A stretch of DNA of 64,000 nucleotides, from positions 343,164 through 407,163 of the forward strand of contig NZ_JAGSPM010000004.1 in the NCBI RefSeq assembly GCF_018139645.1. Direction: 5' to 3'. The first letter of the stretch is position 1. Each line of letters starts with the position of its first letter. Both the position numbers and the translations under genes were made by a program. Below, in pieces: positions 15,710 to 24,388 of this stretch. The notes beneath the pieces were generated by a model that worked only from the letters and a program-made list of their open reading frames with translations, was not told the DNA's origin and did no database searches. This DNA comes from Affinundibacterium baiyunense (GTDB lineage: Bacteria > Pseudomonadota > Gammaproteobacteria > Burkholderiales > Burkholderiaceae_D).

Positions 15710-18175
15710 TTACCAATTCACACGAATTAAATTTGTTGATTTCGCATTTGCACGGACTTGGGCTGCAAGCAACTTTGACTCTGGGTTCCAGCTAAATACA
15801 GCTTTCTTACCGTTCACAATCACATGATTTGGCGCTTGCTCCACATTATGCAAAAACAAGGAAACCTGTTTGCTCACAGCTTTCATTTTCTTTCCATTGT
15901 GCTGCTGCATCTGAATTTGCAACGAAGATTTCCCATTGCTTTGAGTCTGCAATGCACTTGTAAAATGATGAAGACGATAACGACCTTGTTGATAGGACCG
16001 CGCTGTGACTCCATCATCTTCATACATGCTTCCCTGCGCACTGGTCACTGCTGCGTCATGATAGTAATGCAGCTCTAACGCGCTCTCATCATAAAACTGC
16101 GTACTTTGCATAGGCTTAGCCATAGGAATGAAAGCACCAGCGCGCACAAATACCGGAATATGTTCTTGCTGCACTTTTACCGTATGCTGCGTACCACCTT
16201 TGTAAACCTGACCGCCATAAAAATCGATCCAAATTCCTTGTGGGAACATCACGTCGGCCTGTTGTTGCCCTGCTTGCATAATTGGTTGCACTAAAAAATC
16301 ACTCCCCCATAAATACGAAGCGGAATGAGCACGCAATTGCTCTTTATGTGGCTCAGCAAAAAATAATGGTCGCATCAAAGGCAAACCCAATTGCTGATTT
16401 TCGAACGCGAGGGTGTAATTGTAAGGTAGCAAACGGTAGCGTAATTCAATCGCAGCTTTTGCTAACTGCTTAGCCTTAGCGGCGCGAAAGATCGGTTCTG
16501 AAGCAACTTCTTCTTGTGCATGTGGGCGGAAGATAGGCTGAAACACACCGTACTGTAACCAGCGCGCATACAACTCATCGTCTAAATTTGCGCCAGCAAA
16601 TCCACCTAAATCCGAGTGCATGTATGCCAAGCCTTGCATACCCATTTGCAATGCGATTTCTGGCTGCGAGCGTAGACCTCCCCAAGTACGATTCACATCA
16701 CCAGACCAAGGAATCAAGCCAAAGCGTTGCGAACCAGAATAACCAGCGCGCATCAAAATAAAAGGACGTTGTGTAGGAAAATCTTTCTGATATCCCTGTG
16801 CGATTAACTTCGCCCATTCATGTCCATAGATATTGTGTACTTGATCTGCACCGAGTTGACCGTTCGCATGACGTAACTCGCTAGGATGCACTTCTGGCTC
16901 ACCAAGATCACCCCAAACACCAGCAACACCTTGCTGCGCTAAACCTTTGTAGATATGCCAAAACCAGTCACGCGCTTTTGGTTGGAATAAATCAATCAAT
17001 CCCGTATTACCAAAATAGAAGTCATAGGTAAAAGGCTTACCTGCGTGATCTGTCGCCAGAATTTTTTCTTGTACTGCCTCTTGCCAACGATTTGAGGTGG
17101 TCAAAATAAATGGCTCAGTGATGAGTACGGTTTTCACACCTTGCTGATTAAAATCCGCAATCATACTTTTCGGATTTTTAAAATTGTCTTGGTCGAAGGC
17201 GAGATTACCCATCGTCCCTTTCACTTCTTTACCAAACCAGTACAAATCAAAAATAATCGCATCGACAGGAATTTGCTCTGCACGATATTGGGCAATGACT
17301 TGACGCGCCTCGGCTTCTGAATGATAACCAAATCGACTGGCAAAATTACCGAACGCCCAGCGCGGTGGCAGTGGTTGGCGACCAGTGAGTTGGGTGTAAT
17401 TAGCAATCAATTTCGCCCATGATGCGCCTGCAATAATTTGATAGGTTTTTCGTCCGCCTATGGTTTCATAGCTGAGTGAATTATCCTTATTGCTATCGAG
17501 ATCAAGTGTGCCGATAGCGGCATTATCAAAATGGATGCCATACATCTTAGATGAATATACCAACGGTATCGCAAAGTTCATTTGACTCGATTGTTCTTCG
17601 TAGCCGTAATGCGCTTTATTGTAAAGCGGTAGTCGATGTCCGCGGCGATTCATACCTAGCGCCCGCGCCCCTGCTCCATACAAAGCTTCATTGGCATCTA
17701 AATGAAAACTTAAGCGCTCTTTATTCTTCTCAACGCTGGCTATCTTTTCATAACCCATTTTTTCCGAGGTTAATAGTTTACCTTGATAAAAATAGCTGAT
17801 CTGAAATGGTGCTTTCTTTATGCGAACAGAAATACCAGTGCTTGCATAATCAATCTGCTGTGCGGTTTCTTGAAACTGCATTTTGACCACTTGCGGCTTC
17901 GCCACCACCGCATGCGATTGCTGATCAAATGCAGAAATCACCTCACCTTTAGGGATAAACTGAATCTCAACAACTTCTGTCGAATAAGGGCGGATTTGAT
18001 ATTCACCATCGTTCGTCACGATGACTAAATGTGCTGGGCTTTGCTTTACTTGCAGCACTTGGCGTTGCGGATTTTGCGCATAAGCAGAGCTACTTAAAAC
18101 AAACGTATTAAAAGCAAACAGAATCGCTGCGGAGATGATACTCACAGGCCGAAAGTGGTGTGAAGTTTGTTTCAT
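15710..18175 (-). CDS. Secreted GH31 alpha-glucosidase/transglucosidase
   Basis: This 821-residue enzyme begins with a signal peptide (cleavage near SAYA-QN) and is probably periplasmic or surface-bound. A beta-rich N-terminal domain (about 40-260) leads to the GH31 barrel (about 270-620), then beta domains. The nucleophile is D423 in GVWGDLGEPE and the acid/base is D493 in WSGDVNRTW. Length and the WGDLGEPE form of the motif resemble Cellvibrio japonicus Agd31B, a 4-alpha-glucosyltransferase, so it may rearrange maltodextrins rather than only hydrolyse them. Its start overlaps the GH13 stop by four bases. Confidence 0.9.
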   Translation of the reverse strand: MKQTSHHFRPVSIISAAILFAFNTFVLSSSAYAQNPQRQVLQVKQSPAHLVIVTNDGEYQIRPYSTEVVEIQFIPKGEVISAFDQQSHAVVAKPQVVKMQFQETAQQIDYASTGISVRIKKAPFQISYFYQGKLLTSEKMGYEKIASVEKNKERLSFHLDANEALYGAGARALGMNRRGHRLPLYNKAHYGYEEQSSQMNFAIPLVYSSKMYGIHFDNAAIGTLDLDSNKDNSLSYETIGGRKTYQIIAGASWAKLIANYTQLTGRQPLPPRWAFGNFASRFGYHSEAEARQVIAQYRAEQIPVDAIIFDLYWFGKEVKGTMGNLAFDQDNFKNPKSMIADFNQQGVKTVLITEPFILTTSNRWQEAVQEKILATDHAGKPFTYDFYFGNTGLIDLFQPKARDWFWHIYKGLAQQGVAGVWGDLGEPEVHPSELRHANGQLGADQVHNIYGHEWAKLIAQGYQKDFPTQRPFILMRAGYSGSQRFGLIPWSGDVNRTWGGLRSQPEIALQMGMQGLAYMHSDLGGFAGANLDDELYARWLQYGVFQPIFRPHAQEEVASEPIFRAAKAKQLAKAAIELRYRLLPYNYTLAFENQQLGLPLMRPLFFAEPHKEQLRAHSASYLWGSDFLVQPIMQAGQQQADVMFPQGIWIDFYGGQVYKGGTQHTVKVQQEHIPVFVRAGAFIPMAKPMQSTQFYDESALELHYYHDAAVTSAQGSMYEDDGVTARSYQQGRYRLHHFTSALQTQSNGKSSLQIQMQQHNGKKMKAVSKQVSLFLHNVEQAPNHVIVNGKKAVFSWNPESKLLAAQVRANAKSTNLIRVNW

Positions 18176-19890
18176 GGTTTACCCAAAAGAATCATTGAAT
18201 GTTGACCTGCAATTTGGACTTTGCCAGATTGAACGATAACACTTTGGCCAGAGTAGTAATCGTGCAAACGCTCACCATCCCGGAACGCCGCGCTGACATC
18301 TATCGTATGCGTTTTGGCTCTAGGCAAATCGAGCGCAACGATGACCTGATCACTCACACCATCTTTTTGATAACTACGTTGAAAAACATACGGCTTCGCA
18401 GAAATTTGCTGATGTACGCCAGCGCCGACCGCAATATGCGCGGCACGGAATTGCCCTAATTTTTGCCAATGCTGGAGCAAGTCGCGGTAGGTGGGAGTAG
18501 CTTGATAGGTGAATGGCATTTGCGTCGATGTTAACGGCAAAGGAACATCTTTTTGCAGTACCGACCAATCCATCATCGATCGCAATTTCGCATCACCTTG
18601 CGCTTCGGCGATGTTTAATAATCGCGCGATCTCATCGCCGTAATAAATCTGCACAGAACCCGGCGTCAGCATCAATTTAGTTGCTGATTCAAATGGGCGT
18701 TGGCGTGCAGGATCAAACGGACTGCCATCATCATGCGAGCTAATGTAATTTAATACCGAATAGCCTTTTAAATCCTGTTGCAAGTAGTTGGTATAGCGAC
18801 TAAATAGCGTTTCGTAATCTTGCTGTGCATCCGATTTGAAACCAAAATTAATCATGCTATCAAAGCCATTCGCATAATAATTGACACGACTACCGCCATC
18901 CATACGGAACTGCAAACCATCGCTGATCGGATAGTTGTATGCCTCGGCAGTCATGAAAAATGGCGCATCGCTGAGCTTCTTTTGGGGATGTGCGCGCTTC
19001 CACTCCTCAAAAGCGATATGCGCTTCTTGCTTCAATTCTTTCCAAACGCTGGCTTCTACATGCTTAACAGTATCAACACGGAATCCATCAATGCCATATT
19101 TGCGTATCCAATCGGTGTGCCATTTCATCAGATAATAACGCGGTGCGCGTGGGAAACCGGTGCGCGCAAAATACGCATCTAACTCTTTTACTTCGCGTTC
19201 ATAACGTCCCTCTTGCTTCCACTTTTGTACTAGCTGCGGAGGCAAATCGACTGGCGTATCGCTCTCGGTCAAGATGTCCGGTAAGTTTTTTACCAGAGTA
19301 CATTTGATTGCACCATCTGCCGTTTTATAGTCGCAGGTTGGCTCTGTACGCACCCAATCTGTAGGCCACACCGTGTCGGTTGCAGTCACTGGTCCGATAT
19401 GATTCATCACCACATCAAGCAAAATGCGTATGCCATGCTGATGTGCGACTTCGACCAGTTGTTTAAAATCTTTCTCACTGCCTAAATTCGCGTCTACCTT
19501 GGTAAAGTCTTTGGTCCAATAACCATGAAAGCCATACGACTTGCCCGTGCCTTCATCAGTTCCTTCATGAATTTGCTCGACTGGCGGCGTGATCCATAAA
19601 GCATTCACGCCCAAGCGGCTGAAGTAGCCATCCTGAATTTTTGCAATCACACCTTGCAGATCACCGCCCATAAAACCACGCAAGGGCGCGGCATCGGCTT
19701 GTCGTTCGTACGCCAAATCATTTGTCTTATCTGCGTTATGAAAACGATCTGTAAGCAAAAAATAGACGGTGGCGTTTTCCCATAAGAAGGGATGTTTGCT
19801 TGCTCGCTTACTTTCAGCCGCGCTCGCATGTTGAGTCAGGCTCAGGCTCAGGCTCAATAGCGACAAACAAATTAGGGTCTTATGAAACAT
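18172..19890 (-). CDS. Secreted GH13 alpha-amylase family enzyme
   Basis: The start at 19890 is chosen because it opens a signal peptide (MFHKTLICLSLLSLSLSLTQ, cleavage near HASA-A) and has an AGGA site; a longer frame would run into the MFS gene. The 572-residue enzyme shows the GH13 regions: LLDVVMNH (158-164), GFRVDTVKH with nucleophile D273, TAEAY with acid/base E316, and SSHDDG with H386/D387. A metal or substrate loop, MGGDLQGVIAKI, sits at about 74-85. It is expected to cut maltodextrin or starch fragments in the periplasm. It is translationally coupled to the GH31 gene, so the two act in sequence. Confidence 0.9.
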   Translation of the reverse strand: MFHKTLICLSLLSLSLSLTQHASAAESKRASKHPFLWENATVYFLLTDRFHNADKTNDLAYERQADAAPLRGFMGGDLQGVIAKIQDGYFSRLGVNALWITPPVEQIHEGTDEGTGKSYGFHGYWTKDFTKVDANLGSEKDFKQLVEVAHQHGIRILLDVVMNHIGPVTATDTVWPTDWVRTEPTCDYKTADGAIKCTLVKNLPDILTESDTPVDLPPQLVQKWKQEGRYEREVKELDAYFARTGFPRAPRYYLMKWHTDWIRKYGIDGFRVDTVKHVEASVWKELKQEAHIAFEEWKRAHPQKKLSDAPFFMTAEAYNYPISDGLQFRMDGGSRVNYYANGFDSMINFGFKSDAQQDYETLFSRYTNYLQQDLKGYSVLNYISSHDDGSPFDPARQRPFESATKLMLTPGSVQIYYGDEIARLLNIAEAQGDAKLRSMMDWSVLQKDVPLPLTSTQMPFTYQATPTYRDLLQHWQKLGQFRAAHIAVGAGVHQQISAKPYVFQRSYQKDGVSDQVIVALDLPRAKTHTIDVSAAFRDGERLHDYYSGQSVIVQSGKVQIAGQHSMILLGKP

Positions 19891-19925
19891 AAAAAATCCT
19901 ATCTTAGAGAAAATACCCAAGCGAT

Positions 19926-21254
19926 CTATTTTGCAATTGCCTTCTCGGCCTCGTCCTGTACAAACAAAGTCAATACGCCGGCCAGCACCATACATGCACC
20001 ACCCAACATCAAAATCTTGACGGATTGATTGGCAAAAAAGTGCTTCAAGATCGCCCCTAAGACAACGCCAGCAACAATCTGCGGAATCACTACAAAGAAG
20101 TTAAACAAACCCATGTAATAACCCATTTTATTTGCGGGCAAAGCGCCCGCCAAAATGGCATAAGGCATGGTCAATACACTCGCCCAAGCAATACCCACGC
20201 CAACCATCGGCAGCAATAACATCTCTTTGGAGGTGATCGCAAAAATACTAATCAAACTAAATCCACCAATCGCTAAACACAACAAATGTACGAATTTGCG
20301 GCTGGTGACTTTGGCCAACATCGGCAACAAAAACGCGGCAATTGCAGAGACGCCGCCATACATGGCAAACATGATGCCAACCCAATTACCCGCCTCTTGA
20401 TAAGCACTCGATTGTGCGTCACTCGATTGAAAAACACCAGAAGCGATCGAAGGTGTGGTGTAGACCCACATCGCAAACAGGGCAACCCAAGTAAAGAACT
20501 GCACGATAGCCAGTTGCACCATGGTCTTTGGCATCTTGAAGAAGCCACCTAAGATTTCTTTCACCGCATTGCCCAAGCCCTGATTCGCCGCACGCTCAGC
20601 CAAGAATGCATTCATATCGGCGGGTGCATCTTCTTTACTCAACAAAACTGTCCACATGACCGCCAAGAAATACACGCTGCCGCCTACGTAGAAAGAATAG
20701 CGTACGGTATCGGGAATCGCGCCATTAACAGGAACATTGCTGACGCCAAGATAGTCAGTAAAAATCGTTGGCAATAAGGAGGCGATCACGCCACCACAAC
20801 CGATAAAAAAAGTTTGCATCGCAAAGCCACCGGTTTGCTGACTCGCATCTAGTTTGTCGCCAACAAATGCACGGAACGGTTCCATCGATACATTGATTGA
20901 CGCATCCATCAACCACAGCACAAATACGGCCATCCACAAGACACTGGAATTTGGCATCAGAAACATCGCGATCGATGCCAATACCGAACCAATAAAAAAG
21001 AAAGGACGACGACGTCCCCATTTTGGATGCCAAGTGTTATCGCTTAAATAGCCAATGATAGGTTGCACCAACAAACCAGTAATCGGTGCCGCTAGCCAAA
21101 GAATAGACAAGCTATCGATATCAGCACCCAAGGTAGCAAAGATACGGCTGGTGTTGGTATTTTGTAGCGCAAAGCCAAATTGAATACCGAAAAAGCCAAA
21201 GCTCATGTGCCAAATCTGCCAAAACGACAGTTTAGGTTTTGCTAGTTGATGCAT
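19926..21254 (-). CDS. MFS sugar carrier, SLC45-like (maltose/glucose type)
   Basis: The 442-residue protein has 12 predicted membrane helices. It begins with the SLC45-type motif [21 protein letters not shown] and has GRRRPFFFIGS (about 80-90) after helix 3 and the [16 protein letters not shown] stretch. Family knowledge: bacterial members in receptor-linked loci of Caulobacter, Xanthomonas and Shewanella types carry maltose, sucrose or related sugars across the inner membrane with protons. It is 35 bases ahead of the amylase start and is paralogous to the carrier at 31276-32595 in the sucrose locus. The likely substrates here are glucose or short maltosides released in the periplasm. Confidence 0.88.
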   Translation of the reverse strand: MHQLAKPKLSFWQIWHMSFGFFGIQFGFALQNTNTSRIFATLGADIDSLSILWLAAPITGLLVQPIIGYLSDNTWHPKWGRRRPFFFIGSVLASIAMFLMPNSSVLWMAVFVLWLMDASINVSMEPFRAFVGDKLDASQQTGGFAMQTFFIGCGGVIASLLPTIFTDYLGVSNVPVNGAIPDTVRYSFYVGGSVYFLAVMWTVLLSKEDAPADMNAFLAERAANQGLGNAVKEILGGFFKMPKTMVQLAIVQFFTWVALFAMWVYTTPSIASGVFQSSDAQSSAYQEAGNWVGIMFAMYGGVSAIAAFLLPMLAKVTSRKFVHLLCLAIGGFSLISIFAITSKEMLLLPMVGVGIAWASVLTMPYAILAGALPANKMGYYMGLFNFFVVIPQIVAGVVLGAILKHFFANQSVKILMLGGACMVLAGVLTLFVQDEAEKAIAK

Positions 21255-21292
21255 AAGTGTCCCCTCAAAAATTCGGTAGTTTGTTTATTCTT

Positions 21293-21331
21293 TATGTGTA
21301 TTGCTTAGGTGTATTGCTTATGTGCATTGCC
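21293..21331. repeat. Three tandem 13-base repeats between the antiporter and carrier genes
   Basis: Units at 21293-21305, 21306-21318 and 21319-21331 share the pattern TAnGTGyATTGCy, with two to three mismatches. They fill most of the 96-base gap just upstream of the MFS start. They may simply be slippage products; no stem-loop is formed. Confidence 0.75.
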
Positions 21332-21350
21332 TAATACCTTGCAAAGCGTG

Positions 21351-22553
21351 TTAAGAACTGCGTCCTATCAACTCGCGCAAACGCATTAGTTTTGGCTGCA
21401 CCACTGGCACCGTTAACATGGTGCTTGCAATTGCCATCAGTAACAAAGCGGTAAACGTGGCGTTCGTGATGATGGCTTTATCTAACAAAATATTGGCAAA
21501 AATAATCATGATCAGGGCTTTGGTTTGCAGTAACCAGCCAATGATGCTGGCCTCGCCTTTTTTCCATTTCAGTACACGTCCTGCGATTTGAATGCCGATC
21601 AGTTTTCCAGAAACGGAGGCTACCAACAGCGCGAACGCGGCAATGAACACACTTGCCCCACCCATCGTCCAATTGGTTTTTAAACCGGTACTCAAGAAAA
21701 AGACGGGCATCATTACCAGCAAGACATGGTGACGCAACGCATCCATTTTTTCTTGATTAAACCAAACCGCATCCATTACAGCACCGGCCAAAAATGCACC
21801 TACCATAAAATGTAAGCCAGCCCAATCCGCCGCAAATGCACAGATAGCCAACCAAATTAATGCGGCATACCAACGATCTGTTTCTTGTAAGCGCAGCATC
21901 AATTTTCTAAACAACCATGCTGCGAAGCCAAATGCCATTAGAAAAATAGCTTGACGACCAACTCGAGTCCAATCGAGCAAGATCAAAGCCAATACACCCC
22001 AAATCGCAATATCGTCGACACTGGCGTAGCGTAAAATCCTTTGTCCTAATGGTTCACGCAAGATCTGCATTTTTTCCATCAACAAAATCAAAATCGGTAA
22101 AGCGGTAACTGCACAAGACATGCCGATACCAAGCACGAATTGCCACGACAAAGCTTTCTCACCAATCCAACCCGCCATCGGCAACATACCCAGCGCTACA
22201 CCACTACCGACCAGCAATGGCATACCAAGTGCCAATCCCGCAGTAATTCCACTTTCGCGTTTGTGTTCCCAAGCTTCCTTCAAATCCAATTCAACACCAG
22301 CAATCATTACAAAAATCATGACAGCCCAAAGTGCGATTCCGTTTAAATGCTGCACCACCACTGGATTAAAGACGAATTGATACACCTCAGGTAAAGCATT
22401 GCCCAGCACGCCAGGCCCAAGCAAAATACCCGTGATGATCTGTACTACAACCAAGGGGGCGAAGTAATCTGTTTTCCCGAGCCGCCAAATCAGATAAGGC
22501 AAACTAAAAATCACGAGCATCGCAATCAGGAAAATTTCGGTGTTACTCATCAT
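21351..22553 (-). CDS. Kef/NhaP-type cation:proton antiporter
   Basis: About 400 residues with 12 to 13 predicted membrane helices and the CPA2 exchanger pattern: VQIITGILLGPGVLG (about 36-50), MIAGVELDL (about 83-91), the discontinuous-helix region SCAVTALPILI and SVDDIAIWGVLAL with paired Asp residues. No C-terminal TrkA nucleotide-binding domain is present, so it is not a full KefB/KefC. The start at 22553 is preferred over one two codons earlier because a GGA site then lies six bases upstream. It sits between the halogenase and the sugar carrier. The ion carried is unknown; a role in restoring the proton gradient used by the symporter is an inference. Confidence 0.85.
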   Translation of the reverse strand: MMSNTEIFLIAMLVIFSLPYLIWRLGKTDYFAPLVVVQIITGILLGPGVLGNALPEVYQFVFNPVVVQHLNGIALWAVMIFVMIAGVELDLKEAWEHKRESGITAGLALGMPLLVGSGVALGMLPMAGWIGEKALSWQFVLGIGMSCAVTALPILILLMEKMQILREPLGQRILRYASVDDIAIWGVLALILLDWTRVGRQAIFLMAFGFAAWLFRKLMLRLQETDRWYAALIWLAICAFAADWAGLHFMVGAFLAGAVMDAVWFNQEKMDALRHHVLLVMMPVFFLSTGLKTNWTMGGASVFIAAFALLVASVSGKLIGIQIAGRVLKWKKGEASIIGWLLQTKALIMIIFANILLDKAIITNATFTALLLMAIASTMLTVPVVQPKLMRLRELIGRSS

Positions 22554-22605
22554 AGTCATTCCAATGCAAATTGAGATTGCAACAAACAGAAAAGCTTAAA
22601 AAAAC

Positions 22606-24114
22606 TTAACGCATCGCAGCACAATGCTGAGCAATATAGGCAGCATGATCCGGCATCACCTTCACGCACTTGGCGATCACTTCACGCACACTTTCGAGAT
22701 ACTCTAAGGTATCTGCTTCAGTTTGTAGATTGACTAAAGAATGAAAACTCTCGACTGGCATGTTTTGTCCTTCAAGCACTTGCAGCCAGCCGACTTCAGC
22801 AAACAATTCATCATCCACACGCAGTAGACGGCCGCTGGCTCGATACATTTCCATCTTATGCATCAAGCTTTCTGGCACCGCCATCTCGGCACAATTTTTC
22901 CAAAATGGCGCATCTTCACGTTGATTTAATTTGTAATGCAAGATCACGAAATCACGAATGCGTTCGTATTCAAATTTGCTTTGACGATTGTATTCACTGA
23001 TATCGACTTGATTAAACACTTTGCCTGGAAAGAAACTAATCAAACGCGCGATGGCGGTTTGTATCAAGTGAATACTGGTGGATTCTAATGGCTCCAAGAA
23101 ACCACTCGCTAAGCCAATCGCAACCACATTCTTATTCCAACATTGCTTACGCATTCCCGTGGTGAATTTCAACAAGCGTGGTTCTGCCAAAGGTTTGCCA
23201 TCCAAGTTTGCCAATAAGCTTGCGGCAGCTTCGTCTTCGCTAGTAAATTGGCTGCAAAACACGTGACCATTGCCAATGCGATGTTGCAAAGGAATGCGCC
23301 ATTGCCAACCTGCTTTATGCGCTGTTGAGCGTGTGTAAGGCGTTAGCACTGGTGCCGATTCGCAAGGTACTGCTAGGGCACGATCGCATGGCAAGAAATG
23401 CGTCCAGTCTTCGTAACCGGTCTTCAATGTTTGCTCGATCAAAAGACCACGGAAACCTGAACAATCAATAAATAATTCGCCAGCAATCACCTCGCCATTT
23501 TCCAACACGATGGATTCGATAAAGCCATCTGTATCGCGTTGCTTTACTTGCGTGATTTTTCCTTCGGTGCGCACGACACCTAGCTTCTCCGCATACTTAC
23601 GCAGATATTTCGCGTACAAACTCGCATCAAAATGATAGGCATGAGCGATTTGATTCAATGGCGAATTTTCTACCTCATGATTCGCTGGCATGAACTTATT
23701 CGCTTTTGCCGCCATGCGCGTAATCGAATATTCTTCTAACGGTGCGACCTTGCCTTGTTGGCGAAATTTTTGCCAATATTGGTCAAAACGCACCGTGTAG
23801 GTATCTTGACCGATAGTGCCGAAACCATGCATGTAGCGATCACCAAGTTTGCCCCAATTGACAAATTCAATACCTAATTTAAAGGTGCCTTGGGTTTCTC
23901 GCAGAAACTCATTTTCATCAATGCCCAAGACATGATTGAAGCGCTGTATCATCGGAATCGTGGCTTCGCCCACACCGACAATGCCGATCTCGTCAGATTC
24001 GACCACGCGAATCTTGACTTGCCCTTGCAGAGTTCGGGCTAAGGCGGCAGCTGTCATCCAGCCTGAAGTACCACCACCTACAATCACCACATCTTGAATT
24101 AATGGATTATTCAT
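22606..24114 (-). CDS. FAD-dependent tryptophan-halogenase family protein
   Basis: The 502-residue enzyme has the flavin motif GGGTSGW (13-19), the catalytic lysine K79 in GTFKLGI at the same number as in PrnA, the WxWxIP motif (W270, W272, P275) that marks halogenases, and the glutamate E344 in EPLEST matching PrnA E346. It should therefore be a working flavin-dependent halogenase that needs FADH2 from a separate reductase, which is not in the window. It opens the antiporter-carrier-amylase gene run and carries no signal peptide. Family knowledge: halogenases of this branch are often found beside TonB receptors, and their natural substrates are mostly unknown. Confidence 0.93.
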   Translation of the reverse strand: MNNPLIQDVVIVGGGTSGWMTAAALARTLQGQVKIRVVESDEIGIVGVGEATIPMIQRFNHVLGIDENEFLRETQGTFKLGIEFVNWGKLGDRYMHGFGTIGQDTYTVRFDQYWQKFRQQGKVAPLEEYSITRMAAKANKFMPANHEVENSPLNQIAHAYHFDASLYAKYLRKYAEKLGVVRTEGKITQVKQRDTDGFIESIVLENGEVIAGELFIDCSGFRGLLIEQTLKTGYEDWTHFLPCDRALAVPCESAPVLTPYTRSTAHKAGWQWRIPLQHRIGNGHVFCSQFTSEDEAAASLLANLDGKPLAEPRLLKFTTGMRKQCWNKNVVAIGLASGFLEPLESTSIHLIQTAIARLISFFPGKVFNQVDISEYNRQSKFEYERIRDFVILHYKLNQREDAPFWKNCAEMAVPESLMHKMEMYRASGRLLRVDDELFAEVGWLQVLEGQNMPVESFHSLVNLQTEADTLEYLESVREVIAKCVKVMPDHAAYIAQHCAAMR

Positions 24115-24152
24115 CTTAAGCTCTCGCGCTAAAAAAGAATTGATGGAAATTT

Positions 24153-24185
24153 GCTTCGATCAGGCTTCGATCAAGCTTCGATAAA
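24153..24185 (-). promoter_or_regulatory. Three tandem 11-base repeats in the halogenase leader
   Basis: Units GCTTCGATCAG (24153-24163), GCTTCGATCAA (24164-24174) and GCTTCGATAAA (24175-24185) repeat with an exact 11-base period, 39-71 bases upstream of the halogenase start. The helical phasing suits a protein that binds direct repeats on one face of DNA. No LacI-type palindrome is present here. Assignment as a regulatory site is inferred. Confidence 0.5.
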
Positions 24186-24344
24186 ATTGGAAAATTTTCT
24201 AGAAATCTTAGTGTACTGCACCGCATTCCGAGAAACCCATTTACCAAACTTATTTTCATCAAGTCTTTTCTGTTTTTTCTTTTTCGATCGTTAATTTCGA
24301 AACACAAAGAAACCAACAACATCGACAAAATCAAAAGCTAAAAA

Positions 24345-24376
24345 AAAGACCCCTGCCATGCCGCGCAGGGGTCTTT
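24345..24376 (-). terminator. Strong intrinsic terminator after the TonB receptor gene
   Basis: A perfect 12-base stem (24345-24356 with 24365-24376), GC-rich at the core, has an 8-base loop and is followed on the minus strand by a run of nine T. It lies 12 bases past the receptor stop and separates it from the halogenase operon. Confidence 0.92.
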
Positions 24377-24388
24377 ACTTAGTTCAAG

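Noticed and set aside
19891..19995. A 35-codon N-terminal extension of the GH13 amylase
   Set aside because: It would precede a perfect signal peptide, overlap the MFS gene, and has no ribosome-binding site.
24116..24334. A 72-codon frame between the terminator and the halogenase
   Set aside because: It spans the 11-base repeats, lacks family features, and is best read as leader sequence.
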